Of a DNA stretch of 64,000 bases, positions 46,761 to 57,237 are shown one piece after another; positions within the stretch are counted from its first letter, which is position 1; each line of letters opens with the position of its first letter. Under the pieces are notes generated by a model, which was not told the DNA's origin, did not search any database, and worked only from the letters and a program-made list of their open reading frames with translations. This stretch comes from Longimicrobiales bacterium (GTDB taxonomy: Bacteria; Gemmatimonadota; Gemmatimonadetes; Longimicrobiales; Gaopeijiaceae), in contig OY282361.1 of assembly GCA_958295645.1 (NCBI GenBank), forward strand, positions 642,927-706,926, read 5' to 3'. The position numbers were made by a program, and so were the translations under genes.

Positions 46761-47885
46761 GTGAGCCGCGCTGTCTCGATGGACCGGCTCGCGGAAGAGT
46801 TCCGGGCGGGCAGGCGGCCGGCCCTCGCGCGCGCCATTTCGATGGCCGAACTGGCCCGGCCCGAGGTCGGCGATCTGCTGGGACGCCTCCTTCCGGCGCC
46901 TCGCCGAGCACGCCGGTTCGGGCTGACCGGGCCTCCCGGGGCGGGGAAGTCGAGCTTGGCGGCGGGCGTGGCCGCGCTGTTGCGGGAGCGCGGCGAGGAC
47001 GTGGCGATCATCGCGGTGGACCCCACGTCGCCGTTCTCGGGCGGTGCGTTGCTGGGCGACCGCATTCGCATGAACGACCTGAGCACGGATCCGGGCGTCT
47101 TCATCCGATCGATGGCGACCCGGGGCTCGTTGGGCGGTTTGGCGGCGGCCACCCGCGACGCGCTCGATCTGCTGGACGCCTTCGGCTTCGACAACGTCCT
47201 GGTGGAGACGGTCGGCGTGGGCCAAACGGAGCTGGAGGTGGCCGCCGCGGCCGACACGGTGGCAGTCGTGCTGGTGCCCGAGTCCGGCGACGGCGTGCAG
47301 ACCATGAAGGCCGGCCTCATGGAGATCGCCGACCTGTTCGTGGTGAACAAGGCCGATCGTCCCGGCGCGGGCCGCTTGTCCCGCGACATCCGGCAGGCGT
47401 TGGACCTCAGGCGGGGAACGGCCCTCGCCGGCGCATCCGGCCACCATGGCGTCGGCTTCTCCCGCTCCGACCCGCCCGGCCATGGCGCCGCCCGCGACGA
47501 CGGCCAAGCTCGCCGTCCGCCCCACGCCGCCGCTCACGAAGACGGCGGAGCGGGGGAATGGGAGACGCCCGTCCTCGGGACCTCGGCAGGACGGGGCGAG
47601 GGCCTCGCCGAGTTGCTGGAGGGACTGCTGGCGCACCGCCGCCACCTCGAAGAAAGCGGGGAGATCGTGGACCGCCGCCAAGCTCGCGCCCGCCTGCATG
47701 TTCGCGATTTGGTCGCGGCCCGGTTGCTCGAGCGCGCCGACCGCTTCCAGGCCTCCTCGGAAGACCTGTCGCACTGGGTCCCGGAGGTGGCGGCGGGCCG
47801 CGAGAGCGTCCACAGAGTGGCGGAGTTGCTGGCGAACGCGATATTGAAGAAGGCGGACACGCCTCGACGCGAAGCCCGGCGCTAG
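46761..47885 (+). CDS. meaB: Methylmalonyl-CoA mutase-associated GTPase MeaB
   Basis: 374 residues from GTG 46761; ATG 46779 is an alternative. A G3E-family P-loop GTPase that guards methylmalonyl-CoA mutase and gates adenosylcobalamin transfer. Seen: GLTGPPGAGKSSLAAG (Walker A), AVDPTSPFSGGALLGDRIRM, DNVLVETVGVGQTE (Walker B) and FVVNKADRPGA (guanine specificity). Between about residues 221 and 265 the family core is interrupted by a His/Gly/Arg/Asp-rich low-complexity stretch (GHHGVG, then PPHAAAHEDGG). The mutase gene follows after 16 bases, which confirms the pairing. Confidence 0.93.
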   Translation: MSRAVSMDRLAEEFRAGRRPALARAISMAELARPEVGDLLGRLLPAPRRARRFGLTGPPGAGKSSLAAGVAALLRERGEDVAIIAVDPTSPFSGGALLGDRIRMNDLSTDPGVFIRSMATRGSLGGLAAATRDALDLLDAFGFDNVLVETVGVGQTELEVAAAADTVAVVLVPESGDGVQTMKAGLMEIADLFVVNKADRPGAGRLSRDIRQALDLRRGTALAGASGHHGVGFSRSDPPGHGAARDDGQARRPPHAAAHEDGGAGEWETPVLGTSAGRGEGLAELLEGLLAHRRHLEESGEIVDRRQARARLHVRDLVAARLLERADRFQASSEDLSHWVPEVAAGRESVHRVAELLANAILKKADTPRREARR

Positions 47886-47901
47886 AAAAGGAGCCCGCCG
47901 C

Positions 47902-49602
<1,701 letters not shown>

Positions 49603-49621
49603 GGAGAAGGCCGGGCGCGCG

Positions 49622-49650
49622 TTGACACCCGGCCAGTCCCCGGCGAAACT
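49622..49650 (+). promoter_or_regulatory. Candidate sigma-70-type promoter of the secDF operon
   Basis: A perfect -35 hexamer TTGACA at 49622-49627 is followed, after 17 bases, by GAAACT at 49645-49650, a weak -10. It lies in the only sizeable gap (156 bases) before a string of nine tightly packed plus-strand genes, secD to coaX. The perfect -35 is notable in a GC-rich spacer; the poor -10 keeps this uncertain. Confidence 0.4.
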
Positions 49651-49758
49651 TCAGGGCTGGCGTCTTCAAGCGGCGTCCAGCGGCGACGCCGCTCCCGAGG
49701 GGCGGCGAGCGGTGGCTGGACAATCGCAATCTCCTCTACCGGGAGTGTTTCAGGCAAC

Positions 49759-51420
49759 ATGTTCAAGTCGTTTCGCGGGCGCGTTATCGTCGTCGTGGCC
49801 GCCCTCGCCGTGGCCGGCTATTCGCTGTGGCAGAGGGGCGTCAAGCAGGGACTCGATCTCCAGGGCGGCATGCATCTGGTGTTGGAGATCGACGACCCGG
49901 AGGGCCTCATGACCGACGAGCGCCGAGCCGACGCGATCGACCGCGCCGAGCGCATCCTCCGCACGCGCATCGACCAGTTCGGCGTCGAGGAGCCGCTGAT
50001 TCAGAAGATCGGCCGAGACCGGCTGATCGTGGAGCTCGCGGGCATCGACGACGAGACGCGCGCCAAGGAGATCATCAACCAGCAGGCCTTCCTGGAGTGG
50101 AAACTGGTCCTGGCGACCACGGAGGTGCACGACGACCTGGAGCGGCTGGACCGCGCCGTCGTGGCGGCCCTGGGCGAAGAGGGCCTCAGGGAAATGGGCC
50201 GGGCCGTGGAGGCTTCGCCCGATCCGACCGGCTCCATCGGCGACCTGCTGTTCGGCCGGGCGGACTCCGACTCCGCCGACTCCGCCGCCGCCGAATCGTC
50301 CGTCTCCGACTCCGCCGCGGCGTCCCCCGCCGAAGAGACCGAAGCCGCCGAGGACTCGGCCGGCTTGAACTTCCGTCCCTTCACCGGGCTGCTGAACCAA
50401 GGCGGCACGGGCAACTACCTGGTGGACGCGCAGGACGTCGAGACCGCCGCCGAGTTCATGACCCTCGAGGAGTTCCAGCGCGCGCTTCCCCGCAACGTCT
50501 CCCTGCAGTGGGGCTGGGAGGACTCGATCGGGATCGGGGGACGGTTCTACCGCGAGCTGTACGTGCTCGAGGACGAGGCCTTCCTCACCGGCGACCAGCT
50601 CGAAGACGCCTCGGCGACCCGGGACCCGCAGACCAACTTGGCCCAGGTGCTGTTCGAGCTGAACCGCCGCGGCGGCCGCGACTTCCAGCGCCTCACGAGC
50701 GCCCACATCGGCGACCCGATCGCCATCGTGCTGGACGGCGAGGTCGTGAGCGCGCCCGTGGTGCGCGACCGGATCGGGGCGAACGGCTCCATCGACCTGG
50801 GCACCGCCGACATGTCCGAGGCCGTGGACCTCGCGCTGGTGCTGCGGGCGGGCGCGTTGCCGGCCCCGCTCCAGATCATGGAGGAGCGAACCGTGGGTCC
50901 GTCGCTGGGCCAGGATTCGATCGACAAGGGCCGGGTGGCGGGCATCGTGGGCGTGATCGCGGTCCTGACGATCATGATCCTGTACTACCGAGTCGCGGGA
51001 ATGCTCGCGATTGTGGCGCTGGGCGCGTACCTCGTGCTCGTCATGGGGGGACTGTCGGCCGTCGACGCGACGCTGACCCTGCCTGGCATCGCGGGACTCA
51101 TCCTCTCCATCGGGATGGCGGTGGACGCGAACGTGCTCATCTTCGAGCGAATACGCGAGGAGCTCGAGGGCGGCCGCGCGGTTCGGGCCGCGGTGGAGGA
51201 AGGATTCGGCAACGCCGTCTCGGCGATCGTGGACGCCAACATCACGACGCTCATCACGGGCGTGATCCTGTTCCAGTTCGGGACCGGCGCCGTGCGCGGC
51301 TTCGCGGTCACCCTCTGCATCGGCATCGTCGCCTCCTTCTTCTCGGCCCTCTACGTGACGCGCACGCTCTTCCTGCTGTATCTGTCCGGCAAGCGCGCCC
51401 CGCAGCGCGTGAGCATCTAG
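49759..51420 (+). CDS. secD: Protein translocase subunit SecD
   Basis: 553 residues. One N-terminal helix (about 8-25), DLQGGMHLVLEID, the extracytoplasmic P1 domain, then five helices (about 388-540) with the SecD signatures GPSLGQDSIDKG, GMAVDANVLIFERIREEL and FGTGAVRGFAVTLCIG. SecDF uses the proton gradient to help release exported proteins from SecYEG. Residues about 168-205 are a Ser/Asp/Ala/Glu-rich low-complexity insert (DSDSADSAAAESSVSDS) in P1 that is not part of the usual fold. secF follows after 13 bases. Confidence 0.95.
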   Translation: MFKSFRGRVIVVVAALAVAGYSLWQRGVKQGLDLQGGMHLVLEIDDPEGLMTDERRADAIDRAERILRTRIDQFGVEEPLIQKIGRDRLIVELAGIDDETRAKEIINQQAFLEWKLVLATTEVHDDLERLDRAVVAALGEEGLREMGRAVEASPDPTGSIGDLLFGRADSDSADSAAAESSVSDSAAASPAEETEAAEDSAGLNFRPFTGLLNQGGTGNYLVDAQDVETAAEFMTLEEFQRALPRNVSLQWGWEDSIGIGGRFYRELYVLEDEAFLTGDQLEDASATRDPQTNLAQVLFELNRRGGRDFQRLTSAHIGDPIAIVLDGEVVSAPVVRDRIGANGSIDLGTADMSEAVDLALVLRAGALPAPLQIMEERTVGPSLGQDSIDKGRVAGIVGVIAVLTIMILYYRVAGMLAIVALGAYLVLVMGGLSAVDATLTLPGIAGLILSIGMAVDANVLIFERIREELEGGRAVRAAVEEGFGNAVSAIVDANITTLITGVILFQFGTGAVRGFAVTLCIGIVASFFSALYVTRTLFLLYLSGKRAPQRVSI

Positions 51421-51433
51421 GGAGCCCCGGTCC

Positions 51434-52396
51434 ATGTGGCTCTTTCACGAGGCGAAGTACCAGTTCATCGCCAAGCGCCGGGTTGCGTTCTGGGCCTCGG
51501 CCGCCTTTCTGGTCCTGGGCATCGCCGCCATGGGCTGGAATGCGGCCTCGACCGGCAAGCTGCTGAACTACGGCGTGGACTTCACGGGCGGCACGCTGGT
51601 CCAGGTCCGCTTCGACGTGCCCGCGACCGACAACGACCTGCGCCAAGCCCTGGGCGGCGCCGAGGCTCCCCCGATCACGCGCTTCGGCGCCGACAACGAG
51701 TTCGTGATTCGCGCTCCGGTGCAGGAGGGATCGAGCATCGACGAGACGGCGGCCGGGATCGCGGCCCAGATCGGCGGAACCTACGGCGCAGACGACTTCG
51801 AGATCGTGCGCCGCGAGCTGGTCGGGCCCAAGATCGGAGCCGAGCTGCAGCAGAAGGCGGTCTTGGCCATCCTGTTCTCGTTGGTTCTCACGCTGATCTA
51901 CATCGCGATCCGCTTCGAGTTCCGCTTCGGCGTGGCCTCCGTCGTCGCCACCGCGCACGACATGCTCGCCACGCTCGGGTTCCTGGCCATATTCCGCGTC
52001 GAGATATCGTTGCCGACGGTGGCCGCCATACTCACGATCCTGGGGTACTCGCTCAACGACACCATCGTCGTCTTCGACCGCATCCGCGAGAACCTCAACA
52101 AGAAGGGCGGACGCAGGCAGGATCCGCAGGGCTTGGTCAACCGCTCCATCAACGAGACGTTGCCCCGCACAGTGCTGACGTCGGGCACCACGCTGGCCGT
52201 GCTGATGTCGTTGCTGGTGTTGGGCGGGGTGGTCAACCGCGACTTCGCCACGGTGCTGATCCTGGGCGTGCTGATCGGCACGTATTCGTCCATCTTCATC
52301 GCCTCGCCCGCGCTCCTGGAGATTCAGAGGAGGTACGGCACGGCCGCCGACGCGGAGGACAAGAAACGCCAGCGCCGGACGGCCGCGACGGTGTGA
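51434..52396 (+). CDS. secF: Protein translocase subunit SecF
   Basis: 320 residues. Six transmembrane helices with a periplasmic segment after the first. Seen: YGVDFTGGTLVQVRFD, GPKIGAELQQKA, GYSLNDTIVVFDRIREN and NRSINETLPRTVLTSGTTL. It forms the SecDF complex with the preceding gene. The C-terminal tail is basic (KKRQRRTAA). Its TGA overlaps the tatD GTG. Confidence 0.95.
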   Translation: MWLFHEAKYQFIAKRRVAFWASAAFLVLGIAAMGWNAASTGKLLNYGVDFTGGTLVQVRFDVPATDNDLRQALGGAEAPPITRFGADNEFVIRAPVQEGSSIDETAAGIAAQIGGTYGADDFEIVRRELVGPKIGAELQQKAVLAILFSLVLTLIYIAIRFEFRFGVASVVATAHDMLATLGFLAIFRVEISLPTVAAILTILGYSLNDTIVVFDRIRENLNKKGGRRQDPQGLVNRSINETLPRTVLTSGTTLAVLMSLLVLGGVVNRDFATVLILGVLIGTYSSIFIASPALLEIQRRYGTAADAEDKKRQRRTAATV

Positions 52397-53217
52397 GGTT
52401 CACCGACTCTCACTGCCACCTCACCGACGAAGCCTTCGCGCCCGACTTGGCCGCCGTGCTCGCTCGGGCCCGGGCCGCCGGCACGACGCGCATCGTGACC
52501 GTGGCCTCCAGCGGCTCCGATTCCCGCGCCGCGGCCGCTCTCGCAGAGTCCCGCGAGGGGATGTGGTGCTCGGCGGGCGTCCATCCTCATGCCGCCGCGG
52601 CCGCCGACCCCGGCTTGGCCGTTGTGCGGGACTCGGCGGCGCGCCCGAAGTGCGTGGCGATCGGCGAGACGGGGTTGGACTATCATTATGACAACGCTCC
52701 TCGCGACAAGCAACGACGCAACTTCGCCGCGCACGCCCAGTTGGCGGCCGAGTTGGAACTGCCGCTGATCGTGCATTCGAGGGAGGCGGAGGCCGACACG
52801 GCGGCGCTGGTCAGGGAGGGCGGGGAGGAGGTGCGGGGGGTGATTCACTGCTTCACGGGGTCCGCCGAGCTGATGGCGGAGGCGCTCCGGGCCGGATGGC
52901 TCGTCTCCTTCACGGGCCTGGCCAGCTTCAAGAGCTTCGACGCCGACTTGGTGCGCGACGTGCCCGCGGACCGGTACATGATCGAGACCGACGCTCCCTA
53001 CCTAGCCCCCGTCCCCAAGCGCGGACGGCGCAACGAGCCGGCCTTCGCACGCCATGTCGCCGAAGCGGTCTCGCGCATCCGCGAGGAGCCGCTCGAGCAG
53101 GTCGCCCGCGAGACCTGGGCCAACGCGTCGCGTTTCTTCGGGCTGGTGGACGGCTTGGCGCTGGACGACGGGCCGGCCGCGCCGCCCCCTCGGCCCGCCG
53201 AATCCCTCTCCGCATGA
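52393..53217 (+). CDS. tatD: TatD-family metal-dependent DNase
   Basis: 274 residues from GTG 52393 (GTGA overlap). Metal-binding motifs of the TIM-barrel: FTDSHCHLTD (HxH), AIGETGLDYHYD (Glu), PLIVHSREAEADT (His), GVIHCFTGS (His) and MIETDAPYLAP (Asp). TatD proteins are 3'-5' exonucleases or nucleases with roles in DNA repair, despite the name. Sequence is complete except for a Pro/Ala-rich tail. The stop overlaps mutL. Confidence 0.93.
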   Translation: MRFTDSHCHLTDEAFAPDLAAVLARARAAGTTRIVTVASSGSDSRAAAALAESREGMWCSAGVHPHAAAAADPGLAVVRDSAARPKCVAIGETGLDYHYDNAPRDKQRRNFAAHAQLAAELELPLIVHSREAEADTAALVREGGEEVRGVIHCFTGSAELMAEALRAGWLVSFTGLASFKSFDADLVRDVPADRYMIETDAPYLAPVPKRGRRNEPAFARHVAEAVSRIREEPLEQVARETWANASRFFGLVDGLALDDGPAAPPPRPAESLSA

Positions 53218-55079
53218 CGAGGCGCCGCGGGCCCCGGCCACGGGTCAAGGTGCTGCCGGACCACGTGGCGAACCAGATCGCGGCGGGCGAGGTGGTCGAG
53301 CGTCCGGCGTCGGCCGTCAAGGAGCTGGTCGAGAACGCCGTGGACGCCCGCGCGGAGACGGTTCGGATCGTGCTGGAGGGCGGCGGCAAGACGCGGATCA
53401 CGGTGGCCGACGACGGCTGGGGGATGACCCGCGACGACGTGCTGGCCAGCCTCGACCGCCACGCCACGAGCAAGATTCGCCACGCGGAGGACCTTCACGA
53501 GATCCGGACCCTGGGCTTCCGGGGCGAGGCGCTGCCGTCGATCGCCGCCGTCTCGCGCATGGTGATGGAGTCGGCGGTCGCGGAAGAGGACGCGGGCGTC
53601 CGGGTGCGCGTGCTCGCGGGCAAGATACAGGGCATCGAAGAGACCGCGCGGCGGCCGGGGACCACCGTGGACGTGCGCAACCTGTTCCTGAACACGCCGG
53701 TGCGGGCTCGCTTCCTCAAGAAGCCGAGCGCGGAAGCACGGGTCGTCTCCGAGGTGGTCCACACGCTGGCCTTGGCCAACTTGGGCGTGCGCTTCGTCCT
53801 GGAGTCCGGAGGCCGCCGGGCGCTGGACTTGGCCGCCGGGCGCGACTTGGCCGGGCGGATCGGCGAGATCTGGAAGGACGCCGGGGAGGCCGGGCTGATT
53901 TCGCTCGCCGGAGAGCGCGGCGACCTTCGCCTCGCGGGGGCGATCCAGCGGCCCGATCTGGCCCGCAGCGGATTTCGGCGCCGGCAGCTCTTCGTCAATG
54001 GGCGTCCGTTTCGCGATGCGGCCCTGGTTGCGGCCGCCGACCGCGGCTACCGGACGACCGTGCCCGAGGGGGCCCGGCCTTGGCAGTTCCTGTTCCTCGA
54101 CCTCCCGCCCGGCCTGGTGGACGTCAACGTGCATCCGGGCAAGGCCGAGGTGCGCTTCCGGGACCGCGCGGCCGTGGAGAGCTTCGTGGAAGAGGTCGTG
54201 CGGGAGACGCTGCAGCGCGCGGACTCGGCCGCCGCCTTCGGGCGCCCCGACCCTCCCGGGATCGTCCGGGAAGGCGTCTCGGGCAGGTTCGGCGGGGCGG
54301 CGGGCGGGGGCGCGTCCAGCGCGGTCGACGGCCCGCCGGGCGGCCGCGCCTCCGAGGAGGAAGGCGGCGAGGCCGGAGACGGCGAGAGCCCGGCGGCGGG
54401 GGAGGGCGGGCCCGCGGGCGGCAGCCAGATGATCCTTTTTCCGCCGAGGCAGGACGGCGAGGAGTCCGCCGGCGCGCCCGAGGACGTGTACCTTCCGCAG
54501 GCGCCGAGACCGTCGCTGCTCCAAATCCACAACAGCTTCATCCTGGCGGAGACGCGCGAAGGCATGATCTTCGTGGACCAGCACGCCGCGCACGAACGCA
54601 TTCTCTACGAGCGAACCGTGGCGGGCTTCGCAAGCAGCGAGGGCGAAGGCCAGCGCCTGCTGTTCCCGTTCACGATCCGGCTCACGCGCCAGGAGCTCGA
54701 GGCGATCCAGTCGGTGTCGGGCCTGCTGGCCGGCCTCGGATTCGAGTTGGAGCCGTTCGGGCCGGACGCGCTTCTGGTGCAGTCCGTGCCCAATCCGCAT
54801 CGCTATTTCGACGCCGAGCGCTGCATTCGCGAGATGGTCCACGAATTGGCGCACGGCTCCGATCTCATGCGGGTCGCCCGGAACCAGAACGACCGCGTCG
54901 CCATGAGCTTCGCCTGCAAGGGCGCGATCAAGGCGGGCCAGAAGCTGGAGCCGGAGGAAATGCAGGAACTCTTCGACCAGCTGTTCGCCACCGAGCTCCC
55001 CTATCACGACGTGCACGGGCGGCCGACCGTCGTGCGGCTCGGCATCGGCGAACTGCAGCGCAAGTTCGGGCGCACGTGA
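53214..55079 (+). CDS. mutL: DNA mismatch repair protein MutL, endonuclease type
   Basis: 621 residues, ATG overlapping the tatD stop. N-terminal GHKL ATPase: IAAGEVVERPASAVKELVENAVDA given as blocks AGEVVERPAS and ELVENAVDA, DDGWGM, RHATSKI and LGFRGEALPSI. A disordered Gly/Ala/Glu-rich linker covers about 350-430. The C-terminal domain has the nicking-endonuclease motif DQHAAHERILYE (DQHAx2Ex4E, about residue 454) and ACKGAIKAGQKL and HDVHGRPTVV. So strand discrimination is probably through MutL nicking rather than MutH. I see no mutS in the window. Confidence 0.95.
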   Translation: MTRRRGPRPRVKVLPDHVANQIAAGEVVERPASAVKELVENAVDARAETVRIVLEGGGKTRITVADDGWGMTRDDVLASLDRHATSKIRHAEDLHEIRTLGFRGEALPSIAAVSRMVMESAVAEEDAGVRVRVLAGKIQGIEETARRPGTTVDVRNLFLNTPVRARFLKKPSAEARVVSEVVHTLALANLGVRFVLESGGRRALDLAAGRDLAGRIGEIWKDAGEAGLISLAGERGDLRLAGAIQRPDLARSGFRRRQLFVNGRPFRDAALVAAADRGYRTTVPEGARPWQFLFLDLPPGLVDVNVHPGKAEVRFRDRAAVESFVEEVVRETLQRADSAAAFGRPDPPGIVREGVSGRFGGAAGGGASSAVDGPPGGRASEEEGGEAGDGESPAAGEGGPAGGSQMILFPPRQDGEESAGAPEDVYLPQAPRPSLLQIHNSFILAETREGMIFVDQHAAHERILYERTVAGFASSEGEGQRLLFPFTIRLTRQELEAIQSVSGLLAGLGFELEPFGPDALLVQSVPNPHRYFDAERCIREMVHELAHGSDLMRVARNQNDRVAMSFACKGAIKAGQKLEPEEMQELFDQLFATELPYHDVHGRPTVVRLGIGELQRKFGRT

Positions 55080-56107
55080 ACCGGGCCTCCGCGGGCGTGC
55101 AGGCGCGCACCGGCCGGCCGTCTTCGCCGCAGCGCACGGCCTCTCGTCCGCGGGCCGCTGCCGCCGCTCCCAGCTTCCTGGCCATCGCCGGCCCGACCGC
55201 CGTGGGCAAGACGGCCCTCGCCCTGGCCGCGGCTCGCGAACTCGGCGGCGAGATCGTCTCGATGGACTCGCGCCAAGCCTACCGGGGCATGGACGTCGGC
55301 ACGGCCAAGCCGACTCCCGGGGAGCGGGCGCTCGTCGCGCACCACGGGCTCGACGTTCGGGACCCCGGCGAGCGCTACGGGGCCGGGCAGTTCGGGCGGG
55401 ACGCGAGAGGCTGGATCGCCGACGTTCGGAGCCGGGGCCAGGTTGCGGTGCTGGCCGGCGGCACGGGACTCTTCCTGCGCGCGCTCACGCATCCGGTCTT
55501 CGAGGAGCCGGCGTCGGCGCGGCGCGGCCGCGGCCGCTTGGAGTCGGTGCTGGGACGGATGCCCTCTGCCGAACTTGCGCGCTGGACAAGGGCGCTCGAC
55601 CGCGAGCGGGCGGAGCTGGCGGTCGCCGGGGGCCGGCAGCGGATGCTCCGAACGGTCGCGGTAGCGCTGCTCACGGGCCGCCCGCTGTCGTGGTGGCACC
55701 GCAATGGTCCGCCCTCCGCTGAACCGCTCCGCGCCTGCGTCTGCCTGGTGGAAGCGCCGTCCACCGTGCTCCGCCGCCGCATCGACGACCGCGTCCTCGC
55801 AATGGTCGAGCAGGGCTTCGCCGAGGAGGTCGCGGGCCTCCTGCAGGCGGGGCGCCGGCCTTCCGACCCGGGCATGAGCGCGCTGGGCTACCGCGAGATG
55901 GCCGACCACGTGGAAGGCCGCATCGCGCTGGACGAGGCGGTCGCGCGCATCCAGCAGGCCACTTGGCGCTACGCCCGCCGCCAGCGCACGTGGTTTCGCC
56001 ACCAGCTGGGCGAGGGCCCGCACCTAGTCGTCGACGGCACGGCGCCGCTGCCCCTCCAGCTCGAAGCGGTCGCGGAGGCTTGGCGCAGCCGGGCCGGACG
56101 CGCATGA
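55076..56107 (+). CDS. miaA: tRNA dimethylallyltransferase MiaA
   Basis: 343 residues from GTG 55076 (GTGA overlap with mutL). It adds an isopentenyl group to A37 of tRNAs reading U-starting codons; MiaB (4147) then adds methylthio. Seen: AIAGPTAVGKTALALA (P-loop), DSRQAYRGMDVGTAKPTPGE, VLAGGTGLFLRAL, and the RRQRTWFRHQL block near the C-terminus. The first 33 residues are a basic, Arg/Ala-rich lead. The mutL-miaA pairing is common in bacteria. Confidence 0.95.
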   Translation: MNRASAGVQARTGRPSSPQRTASRPRAAAAAPSFLAIAGPTAVGKTALALAAARELGGEIVSMDSRQAYRGMDVGTAKPTPGERALVAHHGLDVRDPGERYGAGQFGRDARGWIADVRSRGQVAVLAGGTGLFLRALTHPVFEEPASARRGRGRLESVLGRMPSAELARWTRALDRERAELAVAGGRQRMLRTVAVALLTGRPLSWWHRNGPPSAEPLRACVCLVEAPSTVLRRRIDDRVLAMVEQGFAEEVAGLLQAGRRPSDPGMSALGYREMADHVEGRIALDEAVARIQQATWRYARRQRTWFRHQLGEGPHLVVDGTAPLPLQLEAVAEAWRSRAGRA

Positions 56108-57237
56108 AGATCGGCATCACCTGCTACCCCACCTACGGCGGCTCGGGCGCGGTGGCCACCGAGCTGGGCATCGGCCTGGCGGCGCAGGGCCACCAAGTCC
56201 ACTTCATCTCCTACGCGCAGCCCTTCCGGCTCTCCGGCTTCCACGAGCGCGTGTACTTCCATGAAGTGGAAATGGACAGCTATCCGTTGTTCGAGCATCC
56301 TCCGTACACGCTCGCTTTGGCCGCCGCCATTCACGACACCGCGCTGCGCGAGCAGCTCGACGTCGTCCACGTCCACTACGCCATCCCCCACGCCACCTCC
56401 GCCTGGATCGCCTGCGAGATGCTGGAGGGCCGGAGCGGTCCGCCGCTCGTCACCACCCTTCACGGCACCGACGTGACCTTGGTGGGACAGCACCCCTCGC
56501 TGCACGCCATCACCCGCTTCTCCATCCTGCGCTCCCAGCGCATCACGGCGGTTTCGCGCTACCTGAAGGAGGCCACCGTGCGCGACTTCGGAGTGCCGGG
56601 CGAGCGCATCCAAGTCGTCCCCAACTTCGTGGACACGGACCGGTACCGCCGGGACCGCGGGCCGAGCCGCCGCGGCGTCTTCGCGCCTGGAGACGAGAAG
56701 GTCGTCTCGCACATCTCCAACTTCCGTCCGCTCAAGCGCGTCTCGGACGTGATCGACATCTTCGCGGGCGTCCGGCGGCGCGTTGCGGCTCGGCTGGTGA
56801 TGGTGGGCGACGGCCCCGACCGTCCGCGCGCCGAAGAACGCGCCCGTGCCTTGGGGATCGGCGGCGACGTGGTGTTCCTGGGCAAGCACGTGGCCGTGGA
56901 AGAGATATTGGCCTCCACCGACCTGTTCCTGATGGCCAGCGAGAGCGAGTCGTTCGGGCTGGCCGCGCTCGAGGCCATGGCCTGCGGCGCGCCGGTCGTC
57001 GCGTACAGAGCGGGGGGCGTGCCCGAGGTCGTGGCCGACGGCGAAACGGGCGTCCTGGTTCCGGTCGGCGCCGTGGACGAAGCGGCCGAGGCCGGCGTCG
57101 CGATTCTGGGCGACGCGGCGCTGTGGGGGCGCATGAGCGGCGCGGGACGGCTCGTCGCCGAGAACTTCGCGGTGCGCAGAGTGCTTCCGATGTACGAGGC
57201 GTGCTACGAATCGGTGATGCGGACGCCGGGGTCGTGA
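56104..57237 (+). CDS. bshA: N-acetyl-alpha-D-glucosaminyl L-malate synthase BshA
   Basis: 377 residues, ATG overlapping the miaA stop. A GT-B glycosyltransferase (GT4) that joins UDP-GlcNAc and L-malate, the first step of bacillithiol synthesis. Seen: MKIGITCYPTYGGSGAVATELG, shortened here to CYPTYGGSGAVATELG, HVHYAIPHATSA, TTLHGTDVTLVG, ISNFRPLKRV, and the donor-site block SESESFGLAALEAMACGAPVVA, shortened to SESESFGLAALEAMACG. This combination separates BshA from general GT4 enzymes. bshB and bshC are not in the window. Confidence 0.9.
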   Translation: MKIGITCYPTYGGSGAVATELGIGLAAQGHQVHFISYAQPFRLSGFHERVYFHEVEMDSYPLFEHPPYTLALAAAIHDTALREQLDVVHVHYAIPHATSAWIACEMLEGRSGPPLVTTLHGTDVTLVGQHPSLHAITRFSILRSQRITAVSRYLKEATVRDFGVPGERIQVVPNFVDTDRYRRDRGPSRRGVFAPGDEKVVSHISNFRPLKRVSDVIDIFAGVRRRVAARLVMVGDGPDRPRAEERARALGIGGDVVFLGKHVAVEEILASTDLFLMASESESFGLAALEAMACGAPVVAYRAGGVPEVVADGETGVLVPVGAVDEAAEAGVAILGDAALWGRMSGAGRLVAENFAVRRVLPMYEACYESVMRTPGS

